From: Cobetia sp. cqz5-12
GTDB lineage: Bacteria > Pseudomonadota > Gammaproteobacteria > Pseudomonadales > Halomonadaceae
Reading direction: 5' to 3'
Length of the DNA stretch: 64,000 nucleotides
Assembly (NCBI RefSeq): GCF_016495405.1
Contig: NZ_CP044522.1
Coordinates: forward strand, 2,695,876 to 2,759,875
Below, piece after piece: positions 40,429-48,688 of the stretch. Position 1 is the stretch's first letter; every line of letters begins with the position of its first letter. The position numbers and the translations under genes were made by a program. Under the pieces are notes generated by a model, which saw only the letters and a list, made by a program, of their open reading frames with translations, did no database searches and was not told where the DNA came from.

Positions 40429-40567
40429 GAATCTCCTGCCGGGCAGGCAGAGCGACAAGTGACGGAGCGATCAGCCTGCCTCTGGATCGAGTCACCCTCT
40501 CAGTCCCCAGCTCTCAGCCCCCAGCCTTGCCAGCGCCCTTGCCCAAGCATCACAAGGAGAATGTCTC

Positions 40568-41044
40568 ATGCAGCTTGAAGGTTCGTGCCACTGCCAGGCC
40601 GTCACATTCCAGCTTGACTCGCCGCATCCCTACCCGTACCAGCGCTGCTACTGCTCGATCTGTCGCAAGACGGCAGGCAGCGGTGGCTACGCGATCAACC
40701 TGGCGGGCGACGCCGGCACCCTCAAGGTGGAAGGCCGCGAGCACATCTCGATCTATCACGCGGTGATCGACGGCGTCGAAAGTCCGGCGGAACGACATTT
40801 CTGCAAGCGCTGCGGCAGTGCACTATGGCTCTACGATGCCCGCTGGCCAGAGCTGATCCACCCGCAGGCGGGGGTGATCGACACCCCGCTGCCCGTGCCA
40901 CCGGAGCATGTCCACATCATGCTCGACAGCAAGACCAACTGGGTGGAAGTCGCACACGAGCCGCGTGATGCCCATCACGCCGAGTATCCCGACGAGAGCA
41001 TCGCGGCCTGGCATGCGCGAATTGCCGAGCGCGGCACTCGGTAA
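40568..41044 (+). CDS. GFA-family (Mss4-like) zinc protein
   Basis: A 158-residue member of the glutathione-dependent formaldehyde-activating enzyme family. Zinc-binding cysteines occur as GSCHCQAVTF, RCYCSICRKT near residue 35 and FCKRCGSALW near residue 79. Such proteins are commonly annotated as formaldehyde-activating, though the enzyme activity of the family is disputed. Its nearness to genes for demethylation-type metabolism (formaldehyde or C1 production) is suggestive only. An AAGGAG site precedes the ATG. Confidence 0.9.
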   Translation: MQLEGSCHCQAVTFQLDSPHPYPYQRCYCSICRKTAGSGGYAINLAGDAGTLKVEGREHISIYHAVIDGVESPAERHFCKRCGSALWLYDARWPELIHPQAGVIDTPLPVPPEHVHIMLDSKTNWVEVAHEPRDAHHAEYPDESIAAWHARIAERGTR

Positions 41045-41278
41045 GCTCAGGAACGCCCTTCAACAGGATTCGATGCGACCCTGGTCAGGCTCAGGTGCGA
41101 CCTCGCGGCCTGATCCGCCGGACTGAGCGTTGATGTCACTCGCTGCGTCGCGTATAAGTGCCGCCTATACAAGGCGGCGCTCTTGCCTGATATCCACGGT
41201 GTACGGCGTGAAGCCTCATGCAGGCCCGGATATTCCAGGACAGGGTCGCCGCGACAGTGCATCACAGCGAGGACTCCC

Positions 41279-42247
41279 GTGCCGGCCCGAAAGACACGCT
41301 CCCCTGCGCCAGACGATACCGCCAGTAGCCTGGATGACCTGCCCTCCCTGCGCGGGCTGGTCGCCTTTGACGTGACGGTTCGCCTGGGCTCGATGACGGC
41401 TGCGGCCAATGAGCTGGATACCACCCAGCCCACCATCTCCCAGCGCATCCGCGCGCTGGAGGAGCACCTGGGCCATCCGCTGTTCGATCGTCAGGGCGGC
41501 AGGCTGATACTCAACCACTACGGCGAGACCTTCCATGCCGAACTGGCCGGCGGACTTGGCCAGGTCTGCAGCGCCGTGGACGAAGCACGTCGCAAGGTGC
41601 ACAAGCCGACACCGCGCATCACCATCGCCGCGGGTGCCGGCTTCGCCCACGTCTGGCTGCGCCCGCGGCTGGAGCGATTGGAGCAGGCCTTTCCGGAGTG
41701 TCACTTCACGCTGCTGCCGATCGATCGCGATGAAGACCCGCAGATGCAGCAGGCCGATATCGCGATCCGCTTCGGCCCGCCACTGACGGGCGATCATCGC
41801 GATACGCTGGTGGTCGCGGAGCGCGCCTTTCCGGTCTGCTCGCCGGATTACGCGCGGCGTCATGAGCTGGAGAAGGGGCTGGATGCCGAGGCACTGTCGC
41901 GCATCACCCTGCTGCATCTGGACATGCGCGATAGCCGCTGGCTGGACTGGGCCACCTGGTGTCGTCATGCCGGACTGCCGGCACCGCGTCTGGACAAGGC
42001 CTTCCCCTTCAACAACTTCCCGCTGACGCTGAATGCTGCCGTCAACCATCAAGGGGTCGCGCTGGGCTGGAGTCACGTCATCCAGGACCTGCTCGACAAC
42101 GGCTCGCTGATCGCCCTGACGCCGCATATCTCGCGTGACCGTCATGGCTATCGCATGAGTGTCCGCCATCCCAACAGCGCCGTGATCCAACCCATCACCC
42201 GCTGGCTGACACGCGAATTTTCCGGCCTGACATTGCCTGACGCCTGA
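41279..42247 (+). CDS. LysR-family regulator (GcvA-like)
   Basis: A 322-residue LysR protein. The start is placed at a GTG (41279) with GAGGA 6 bases upstream; the frame extends another 32 codons without a matching site. The helix-turn-helix is FDVTVRLGSMTAAANELDTTQPTISQRIRALEEHLGHPLF, and the effector domain begins near residue 95 (RITIAAGAGFAHVWLRPRL) with the ADIAIRFGPP segment typical of the GcvA-like subgroup. It is convergent with the next LysR gene. The target is unknown. Confidence 0.88.
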   Translation: MPARKTRSPAPDDTASSLDDLPSLRGLVAFDVTVRLGSMTAAANELDTTQPTISQRIRALEEHLGHPLFDRQGGRLILNHYGETFHAELAGGLGQVCSAVDEARRKVHKPTPRITIAAGAGFAHVWLRPRLERLEQAFPECHFTLLPIDRDEDPQMQQADIAIRFGPPLTGDHRDTLVVAERAFPVCSPDYARRHELEKGLDAEALSRITLLHLDMRDSRWLDWATWCRHAGLPAPRLDKAFPFNNFPLTLNAAVNHQGVALGWSHVIQDLLDNGSLIALTPHISRDRHGYRMSVRHPNSAVIQPITRWLTREFSGLTLPDA

Positions 42248-42273
42248 CGCCCGCCCTCCTCACTCATCAGGTC

Positions 42274-43149
42274 TCAGAGACCGGCCTGAAGATCGCGCTG
42301 TACCCGTCTGGCACGCGCTGACAGCGGCCACTCCGCCCGCGTGATCCACCACAGCGTATCCACCACCTCGACATCCCCATCTGCGGGTGCCACCACCTTG
42401 ATGGCCTGAGGATTCTGGAAGGCCTCGCGTGCATGGCGAGGCACGACGCTGAAGCCCAGCCCTCGGGCGACCGGCTCCAGAATCAGGCTGATCTGGTTGG
42501 TGGAGCCACTGCGCGGCAGCGAGCTGATGCCCGGATTGCCCGGAAAGCGCCGACTCAACAGGCGCGATGCCATGTCCTGACCATCCGGGTGATCGATGAA
42601 GCCCAGTGTCTCGAGATCCCCCCAGTCATGGATCTCGACCCCCGCCGGCACTACCAGCTCGAGGGGTTCACGCGCCCATTCCGTCACGCTCAGGCGCGGG
42701 TCATCGGGCTTGAGCGTGACGATTCCCAGCTCGAAGCGATTCTCCAGCACGGCCTCCACCACCTCGCGCGTCGGCGCGAAACGATGGTGGACATTGAGGC
42801 CCGGTGACTCCTGCTGAAGCGCCAGCAAGCGCGGATAGATCGCCAGGCCGATGCTGCCCGGCGTGATCAACCGAATGTCGCCATGACTGTCTTCATTGCC
42901 CGCCAGACGCTGGGCCAGGCGCTGTTCGGCGGTTTCCATCTCGCGCGCGTAATCCAGCAACGCATGGCCGGCCGGCGTCAGCTCGATCTTGCGCGGATGA
43001 CGAATCAACAGCGTGCCAAGCCGGGTTTCCAGCTGGCGTACATGCTGACTGACGGCGGCCTGGGTCAGATCAAGCCGCTCCGCGGTGCGCGTGAAGTTGC
43101 CGACACTCACCAGAGTGCGGAAGGTGCGAAGCCATTGGGGTTGCAGCAT
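42274..43149 (-). CDS. LysR-family regulator divergent from the VOC gene
   Basis: A 291-residue LysR protein with helix-turn-helix LVSVGNFTRTAERLDLTQAAVSQHVRQLETRLGTLLI and effector domain from residue 91 (DIRLITPGSIGLAIYPRLLALQ). It is transcribed away from the VOC-family gene, and a LysR-type palindrome lies in the shared 225-base gap, so it probably regulates that gene. It differs in sequence from the two other LysR proteins of this window. Confidence 0.9.
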   Translation of the reverse strand: MLQPQWLRTFRTLVSVGNFTRTAERLDLTQAAVSQHVRQLETRLGTLLIRHPRKIELTPAGHALLDYAREMETAEQRLAQRLAGNEDSHGDIRLITPGSIGLAIYPRLLALQQESPGLNVHHRFAPTREVVEAVLENRFELGIVTLKPDDPRLSVTEWAREPLELVVPAGVEIHDWGDLETLGFIDHPDGQDMASRLLSRRFPGNPGISSLPRSGSTNQISLILEPVARGLGFSVVPRHAREAFQNPQAIKVVAPADGDVEVVDTLWWITRAEWPLSARARRVQRDLQAGL

Positions 43150-43243
43150 TCAAGCTCCTGGAGGGAAGAGTCAGGGGGCAGAGCCAGTGGACAGAATCAG
43201 AATGGCAGCGTCAGCAAGACTGCAAGGGTGAGTCCATATCACC

Positions 43244-43258
43244 ATAAGCAAGTCTTAT
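43244..43258. promoter_or_regulatory. LysR-type palindrome between the LysR and VOC genes
   Basis: ATAAGCAAGTCTTAT has 5-bp inverted arms and contains the T-N11-A core expected of LysR recognition sites. It is 95 bases upstream of the LysR start and 117 bases upstream of the VOC start. Confidence 0.6.
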
Positions 43259-43374
43259 CATTATCATAACAGCTACGTAGTTTTCATTATTGCTCATGAC
43301 GCCCAAGATGGCATCCAACGTCACGCAGGCAGTGACCGAGCCATTCCTTCACGACTCACATATCGAGGTGACTC

Positions 43375-43890
43375 ATGAGCAACGAAAAGAACACACCGTA
43401 TCCGCGCACCTTCTCCCACATCGGCCTGTCCGTCGGTGATGTGGAAGCCGCGGTCAAGTTCTACACCGAAGTACTGGGCTGGTACGTGGTGATGGAGCCG
43501 ACCACCATTACCGAAGATGACTCCGCCATCGGCGTGATGTGCAGCGATGTCTTCGGTCCGGGCTGGGGCAGCTTCCGCATCGCCCACCTGTCCACCGGCG
43601 ACCGTATCGGTGTCGAGATCTTCGAATTCCCGAACCACGAGACGCCGGAAAACAACTTCGAGTACTGGAAGACCGGCATCTTCCACTTCTGTGTCCAGGA
43701 CCCGGACGTCGAAGGACTGGCCGAGCGCATCGTGGCTGCCGGCGGCAAGCAGCGCATGCCGGTACGCGAGTACTTCCCGGGCGAGAAGCCGTTCCGCATG
43801 GTCTACATGGAAGACCCGTTCGGCAACATCCTCGAGGTCTATAGCCACAGCTATGAAATGACCTACGCCGCCGGCGCTTACCAGAACTGA
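43375..43890 (+). CDS. VOC-family protein (glyoxalase/dioxygenase fold)
   Basis: A 171-residue vicinal-oxygen-chelate protein. The metal-binding pattern is visible: FSHIGLSVGDVEAAVKFYTEVLGWY near residue 12, GVEIFEFPNHETP near residue 78, GIFHFCVQDPDVEGLAERIVAAGGK near residue 99 and MVYMEDPFGNILEVYSHSYE near residue 141. Lactoylglutathione lyases and ring-cleavage enzymes share this fold; the activity here is undefined. It is followed at once by a long perfect hairpin and preceded by the LysR palindrome. Confidence 0.9.
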   Translation: MSNEKNTPYPRTFSHIGLSVGDVEAAVKFYTEVLGWYVVMEPTTITEDDSAIGVMCSDVFGPGWGSFRIAHLSTGDRIGVEIFEFPNHETPENNFEYWKTGIFHFCVQDPDVEGLAERIVAAGGKQRMPVREYFPGEKPFRMVYMEDPFGNILEVYSHSYEMTYAAGAYQN

Positions 43891-43904
43891 GCACGGCCGC
43901 CAAC

Positions 43905-43952
43905 GTCAGATACAGCAAGGCCCCGCCATGGCGGGGCCTTGCTGTATCTGAC
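43905..43952 (+). terminator. Long perfect hairpin after the VOC gene
   Basis: A 48-base perfect inverted repeat with no loop bases (centre CCATGG) starts 14 bases after the VOC stop. It is a very stable stem and acts presumably as terminator, although a T-run is lacking. Confidence 0.75.
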
Positions 43953-44041
43953 ATATACGCTCGAGACATCCCGAAAGGCCTTCGCAACGATACGCGATGA
44001 GCGTTGCAGTGCGAATTCAGTGAAAGCCCTACCCATGAGCA

Positions 44042-44287
44042 TCAATGAATGACGGGCATGCTGCGCACACGACGGTAAAGACTCTGACTGGCGAGTTGTG
44101 GACTGAGCAAGGCAATCCGTGCCTTTTGCACTGCAAGCTCACGTTGCAACAATGACCAGGTGCCAATGAACTCGGCGCAATCACCACAATGCACCAGGTA
44201 ATCATCAGCGCGATCATGATACTGGTAATCCATGCTCAGGCAGTTACATACCGGGCAGGATAGAACGGCGTTGGCTTTCTCTTCCAT
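44042..44287 (-). CDS. Small Cys-rich (zinc-ribbon-like) protein of unknown function
   Basis: An 81-residue protein with two Cys pairs, LSCPVCNCLSMDYQYH and VHCGDCAEFIG, spaced as in a zinc ribbon, followed by a basic helical tail (SLLQRELAVQKARIALL). I do not recognise a family. The ATG at 44287 is chosen because the zinc-binding domain begins soon after it; a 16-codon extension is possible. It is isolated, transcribed toward the VOC gene. Confidence 0.65.
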   Translation of the reverse strand: MEEKANAVLSCPVCNCLSMDYQYHDRADDYLVHCGDCAEFIGTWSLLQRELAVQKARIALLSPQLASQSLYRRVRSMPVIH

Positions 44288-44736
44288 GATTCGATTCCCT
44301 GGCGTCACACTGATGGAATTCACGGCGATGATCACACACGTTCAGTCAATCATTACGGGTGTGAACATCGCCCATGCTGTGTAAAACCCACCCAACTCAC
44401 GCTACCTGTGATGTGATTTCTGTACAACTCTCTCTTGCCGGGATCATTTCTCGAAATGGTAACGAGGGGTAACTTGCTGGCGTGTTCAATACGTTGATCT
44501 GATCTCGAGTTGCCAGCCACCCTGGCCGCGACGAACATCCCGATAGCAAATCACATCGCGATAGTTACACAGCGATACCCAAGGCTACATTTTCTGGCCT
44601 CATGGAGAGCCAGCTTCAGATTCGCGTAACGACAAGACACGCTTACTCAGCAGGCTTCCTCGCCAAACGGGCATGAAAAAACCCACCCTGGAGGGTGGGT
44701 CTTGCGAGAATCCATTCGACCGTGATCGCCAGCAGA
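44288..44736. other. Gap between two small genes
   Basis: I see no gene that I would support here. The only clear element is the terminator at 44675-44700 for the small membrane protein gene. Confidence 0.5.
44675..44700 (-). terminator. Rho-independent terminator of the small membrane protein gene
   Basis: On the minus strand an 8-bp stem ACCCACCC/GGGTGGGT with a 4-base loop is followed by six T residues (44675-44680), the classic intrinsic terminator form. Its presence supports the short gene upstream. Confidence 0.85.
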
Positions 44737-44862
44737 TCATTTCATCCTGCGCGCCGGATCATCCTGCTCGATACGGGTCAGTAGCCTGTCGAAGACGCCA
44801 GTCGCCAACAGTACAAAGGTGACGGCCAAACCAAGCCCCATCCAGATAGCGATATTGCTCAT
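44737..44862 (-). CDS. 41-residue single-span membrane protein
   Basis: A short gene with one hydrophobic helix (IAIWMGLGLAVTFVLLATGVF) and a charged C-terminus (DRLLTRIEQDDPARRMK). It is supported by an excellent purine-rich ribosome-binding site (AGGGGGAAGGGG) and by an intrinsic terminator 36 bases after the stop. I do not recognise the family. Size and topology resemble small regulatory or accessory subunits of membrane complexes, but nothing nearby identifies a partner. The frame is open far upstream without plausible starts or protein-like sequence. Confidence 0.65.
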   Translation of the reverse strand: MSNIAIWMGLGLAVTFVLLATGVFDRLLTRIEQDDPARRMK

Positions 44863-45208
44863 TGCCCCTTCCCCCTGCTGTTTTCTTGGTTTATTCAGCC
44901 CTTCTGCGACGCAATATGGCGCAAATTCAATATTTGTACAACATTTGATCATAAAAATATCGACTGCAGCAGGCGCTGCGACCGCCGGTACCATTTCCGG
45001 CCTTTGACAGGTGTCATCGCACTGCCACCGGCCATGATTTGAGCAATCGTTCAACAACAGGTAGTCTGAGGCCATGAATGGAATGGCGTGAGCTTGCCAG
45101 CCCGGACGTCTTGACGCTGATCCGCTGGCGCTGCCCCCCTGGCGTCCCCGTCGGTCTGCCACCTCGCTTCGCGCCCTTCCTCTACCTGAAATCCTCCCGG
45201 GAGCCACC
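44863..45208. other. Gap between the small membrane protein and the HAD gene
   Basis: No gene is supported. An AT-rich segment around 44915-44970 probably holds the promoter of the small membrane protein gene on the minus strand, but I cannot define hexamers. Confidence 0.4.
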
Positions 45209-45904
45209 ATGTCTGACACGACCTTTCCTGACGTACTGGTATTCGACGTCAATGAGACCCTGCTCGACATCACCACCCTTTCACCGCTGTTCACACGCGT
45301 GTTCGGCGATGACGGCGTACTACGTGAATGGTTCGCGCAGCTGGTGCTGTACTCGCAGACCATGACACTCTCCGGGCGCTACACGCCCTTCGGTGCGCTC
45401 GGCGTGGGCGCTCTCAAGATGGTCGCCGACATCCATCAGGTCACGCTCAAGGACAGTGATATCGATGAGCTCAAGTCGCGCATGGCCGAGATGCCGGCCC
45501 ATCCCGACGTTGCACCGGCGCTCGAGCGCTTGAAGCAGGCCGGTTTCCGCCTGGTGACCCTGACCAACTCCCCCGCGGGTGCCTCACCGACACCGCTGGA
45601 GAAGGCCGGCATCAGCGACGCCTTCGAGCAGCATTTCAGCGTCGACAGCGTCAAGCAGTTCAAGCCGGCGCCAGCCACCTATCAGCATGTGGCCGAGCAG
45701 CTCGAGGTCGAGCTGGGCGACATGTGCATGATCGCCTGCCATGTGTGGGACACCATCGGTGCCCAGGCCGCCGGCATGCAAGGCGCACTGCTGACGCGCC
45801 CGCACAATGCCGTGCTGCCGGCCGAGAATGTGCCGACCCCGGACTTCATCGCAGCGGAACTGATGACCCTGGCGGACCAGCTGATCGCGGCCAGAGAGAC
45901 CTGA
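45209..45904 (+). CDS. Haloacid dehalogenase type II-like hydrolase
   Basis: A 231-residue HAD-superfamily enzyme of the L-2-haloacid dehalogenase type. The nucleophile Asp is in VLVFDVNETLLD (near residue 13), the Thr/Ser-Asn motif is LVTLTNSPAG, the Lys is in VKQFKPAPATYQ and the acidic motif is ACHVWDTIGAQAAGMQGALLTRP. True dehalogenases carry an Arg and SSN in these places; here the TNS variant suggests a dehalogenase-like hydrolase acting on an unknown substrate. Single gene. Confidence 0.88.
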   Translation: MSDTTFPDVLVFDVNETLLDITTLSPLFTRVFGDDGVLREWFAQLVLYSQTMTLSGRYTPFGALGVGALKMVADIHQVTLKDSDIDELKSRMAEMPAHPDVAPALERLKQAGFRLVTLTNSPAGASPTPLEKAGISDAFEQHFSVDSVKQFKPAPATYQHVAEQLEVELGDMCMIACHVWDTIGAQAAGMQGALLTRPHNAVLPAENVPTPDFIAAELMTLADQLIAARET

Positions 45905-46002
45905 GAGCACAAGCCGCTGAGCTCTCTTTCTGGACTCTCTCTAACTCCCTTTCCAGGCTCAGATTCTCAGCTCTGTCTCTGAGTGCTGCCCCATGACAAC
46001 AC

Positions 46003-46028
46003 GCCGCCCGCCCATTCGGACGGGCGGC
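46003..46028. terminator. GC-rich hairpin between the convergent HAD and IclR genes
   Basis: Arms GCCGCCCG and CGGGCGGC with a 10-base interval, sited in the 247-base gap between two convergent genes; a likely bidirectional terminator. Confidence 0.5.
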
Positions 46029-46151
46029 CTTGCTGTGCCTGCCTTCCTGTTCGCTCTTTCTTCGCCTCCTCTTCGACCTTGGCGCTCTGCGCATTCTCGC
46101 CGTTCGATCTGCCGCCGCACATGACAGTCCGACGGCCTTGCCGGGACAGAC

Positions 46152-46901
46152 TCACTTGAGTGAACGAAAGGCCTTGAGCATCTCGTCACGAGTCTGGCCG
46201 AGAGCCGTCTTTATCTCGGCATGCCGGCCGGTAATGCGCCACTCCGGCCCCAGTACCGAGATGGCGTAATGCCCCTGACTGGTCTCGAGCCCCATGGCGA
46301 TGGCCGCGACCCCACGGGTGTGCTCACCGGCGTCGTACGCGTATCCGCAGCGACGAATCTCCGCCAGCTGCTCAAGTAGCTCGGACATGCTCGCGGTCTT
46401 GTCCGTATAAGCCGTGAGATCCGTGCCCAGCAGGCGCTCCACCTGCTCGTCCTCGAGATGTGAGAGCAGCACCTTGCCGCTGGCAGTCGCATGCAAGGAC
46501 AGGAAATTACCGGCCATCGGCGATACCCGCAGGGGCTGCGGGGACAATACGGAGTGCAGTATCAGCAACTCGTTGCCGCTCAGGCTGCAGAGCACCACCG
46601 TCTCTTCGGTGGTGACACTCAAGGCTTCCAGAAATGACTTGGCGTGCGTAGTGATGTCGAGCTGACTATGGCGCGCCAGCCGCATCAAGGCAGACCCCAG
46701 CCGGATACCGCCATGCCCATGAATCTCCAGCAGATCCTCCTGCGCCAGCGCGTCCACCAGCCGTTTGACGGTGGAGCGCGGCAGCTCACTGCGCTGAGCG
46801 ATCTCCCCCAGACTCATACCCCGCTCATTGCCTTCCAGGCTCTTGAGAATCGCCGCGACCCTGGCCACGACCTGTACGCCACCACCTTCACGTGTGGTCA
46901 A
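46152..46901 (-). CDS. IclR-family transcriptional regulator
   Basis: A 249-residue IclR protein: N-terminal winged helix (VVARVAAILKSLEGNERGMSLGEIAQRSELPRSTVKRLVDAL) and a GAF-like effector domain with the conserved LSLHATASGKVLLSHL and AGEHTRGVAAIAM motifs. I place the start at a TTG (46901) preceded by AAGGAG 7 bases upstream; upstream codons in the frame would run through the operator region. It is divergent from the MFS/EmrA efflux pair, which it probably represses. Confidence 0.9.
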   Translation of the reverse strand: MTTREGGGVQVVARVAAILKSLEGNERGMSLGEIAQRSELPRSTVKRLVDALAQEDLLEIHGHGGIRLGSALMRLARHSQLDITTHAKSFLEALSVTTEETVVLCSLSGNELLILHSVLSPQPLRVSPMAGNFLSLHATASGKVLLSHLEDEQVERLLGTDLTAYTDKTASMSELLEQLAEIRRCGYAYDAGEHTRGVAAIAMGLETSQGHYAISVLGPEWRITGRHAEIKTALGQTRDEMLKAFRSLK

Positions 46902-46950
46902 GACACATCTCCTTAACAAGCTAACTACTTGCTCAACAAAACCACTGAAT

Positions 46951-46963
46951 GGTACAGTGTACC
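46951..46963. promoter_or_regulatory. Palindromic operator between the IclR and MFS genes
   Basis: GGTACAGTGTACC, a 13-bp perfect inverted repeat around a single central base, flanked by AT and GT. GTAC-N-GTAC-type palindromes are typical IclR-family targets. It lies 50 bases from the IclR start and 62 bases from the chosen MFS start. Confidence 0.65.
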
Positions 46964-47024
46964 GTATAACGAAACACCTGCCGCGATATCTTCCTGTCCT
47001 TCCGTCAGATGCGAGAACCTGCCA

Positions 47025-48602
47025 GTGGCTGCTGCTCAACCCTTCAATCTCAGAATCGCTCTCGGCCTCGTGGGTATCCTGCTCGCCTCGCTGATGTCCG
47101 GTGTCGGCGAGCGAGTCACTCAGACGGTGCTGACGGATGTGATCGGTCATTTCGGCTTTTACCATGATGAAGGCAGTTGGCTGACCACCCTCTACAGCGC
47201 TGCTGAAGTCTCGATGATGCTGCTGGCCGGCTGGCTGGCCGTGACCTTCAGCCTGCGCCGCTTCGCCATCGGTGCCTGCCTGTCACTGGCCGTGTTCTCA
47301 CTGCTGGTGCCACTGGCCGACAGCTTTCCGCTGATGGCGGGACTGCGCGTTGCCCAGGGCCTGGCGTCCGGCAGCATCCTGCCGTTGTTGATGATGTCGG
47401 CGCTGCGCTTTCTGCCGTGGCACAGCAAGCTCTATGGCCTGTCGGCCTATGCGATGACGGCCACCTTCGGCCCTTATCTGTCGGCACCGCTGGCTGCTCT
47501 CTATGGCGACCTGGGCGACTGGAAACTGGTGTTCTGGGAAACCGCACCGATGTGTCTTCTCGCCGCCGCGCTCGTCTCCTGGGGCCTTCCGCAGGACCCG
47601 CTCAAGCTGGAGCGCTGCAAGCAATTCGACTGGCTCGGGGCCTTGCTGGGCGTCACCGCCCTGTGCTCGTTGGTCGCCGGCATGACCCAGGGGGAGCGAC
47701 TCGACTGGGGCAACTCGCCGTTGATCGTCGCCCTGCTGACCACGGGTGGGCTGGTCTTCGTGGCCTTCCTGATCCATGAGTGGTTCCACCCGATGCCGCT
47801 CTACAAGCTGCAGTTGCTGGCACGCCGCAACTTTGCCTTCGGCATCATCACCTTGTGTATCTTCATGTTCCTGACTCTGGCCGCCGGCACCCTACCTGCC
47901 GCCTTCCTGGGGGAAGTGCAGGGCTATCGCCCCATGCAGCTGTTCCCGGTCATGTTGACCATGGCCCTGCCGCAGCTGCTGCTGGCACCGCTGGTGGCGA
48001 CACTGATCAATCGCAGGAGCATCGACAGCCGCTACGTGATGGCCACGGGCCTGGTGTTGATCCTGATCAGCTGCCTGCTGGGCTCACAGCTCACCAGCGA
48101 CTGGAATCGTGACAACTTCTATCTCATCGAGGTGCTCAACACCCTGGGCCAGCCGATGGTGGTAGTACCGCTCTTGATGAATGCCACCGGCGCCATCAGT
48201 CCGCTGGACGGCCCCTTCGCCACCGCGATGGTCAACTCGCTGCGCGCCCTGTTCACGGTGGTGGCCTCCACGGTCTACGCAAGCTTCCTCGTCACGCGTG
48301 AAGCCCTGCACACCACCCGCCTGGGCGAGGCACTCGGCCTGCAGGGCAATCAGCCCGCCGGACTCATCCAGGTCGATGCGGCAAGCGATATCACCACGCG
48401 CATCTCCGAGCAGGCCTCCGTGATGAGCTATGCGGATGCCTACCTCGCCATCATCCCCTTCGTGGTGGCGCTGCTGATACTGGTCATGGTGCTGCCGATC
48501 CGCGCCTATCCGCCACAACCGGCACCGGCACCGGCACCTCAACCAGAGCCAGCACAGCGCACTCAGTCTCAGCCCCCTCAAGCACAACCCTCCGGGGCAT
48601 AG
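47025..48602 (+). CDS. DHA2-type MFS efflux transporter (EmrB-like)
   Basis: A 525-residue, 14-helix transporter of the drug:H+ antiporter-2 family. Features are the motif region DEGSWLTTLYSAAEVSMMLLAGWLAVTFSLRR near residue 45, VAQGLASGSILPLLMM (motif C area), and DWKLVFWETAPMCLLAAALVSW. The C-terminus is an unusual Pro/Gln/Ala-rich tail of about 30 residues. I set the start at a GTG (47025) because earlier in-frame codons lie within the operator; the ribosome-binding site is weak, so the start is uncertain. It is followed by an EmrA-like protein after 86 bases, and together they form a pump across the inner membrane. Confidence 0.88.
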   Translation: MAAAQPFNLRIALGLVGILLASLMSGVGERVTQTVLTDVIGHFGFYHDEGSWLTTLYSAAEVSMMLLAGWLAVTFSLRRFAIGACLSLAVFSLLVPLADSFPLMAGLRVAQGLASGSILPLLMMSALRFLPWHSKLYGLSAYAMTATFGPYLSAPLAALYGDLGDWKLVFWETAPMCLLAAALVSWGLPQDPLKLERCKQFDWLGALLGVTALCSLVAGMTQGERLDWGNSPLIVALLTTGGLVFVAFLIHEWFHPMPLYKLQLLARRNFAFGIITLCIFMFLTLAAGTLPAAFLGEVQGYRPMQLFPVMLTMALPQLLLAPLVATLINRRSIDSRYVMATGLVLILISCLLGSQLTSDWNRDNFYLIEVLNTLGQPMVVVPLLMNATGAISPLDGPFATAMVNSLRALFTVVASTVYASFLVTREALHTTRLGEALGLQGNQPAGLIQVDAASDITTRISEQASVMSYADAYLAIIPFVVALLILVMVLPIRAYPPQPAPAPAPQPEPAQRTQSQPPQAQPSGA

Positions 48603-48688
48603 ACACAGACAAAGCCGGCGGCTGCCCGCCAGCCAGGATTCAGCCACTTCCCCCTTCTTCGACATAGACGACGAGATACGACACCGAC

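Noticed and set aside
44353-44538. 61-codon minus-strand frame
   Set aside because: Composition is unlike the coding genes nearby, there is no good ribosome-binding site, and no family resemblance was seen.
44930-44975. Possible FNR/ANR box (TTTGATCA...) before the small membrane protein gene
   Set aside because: Only one half-site resembles TTGAT-N4-ATCAA; the other half is poor.
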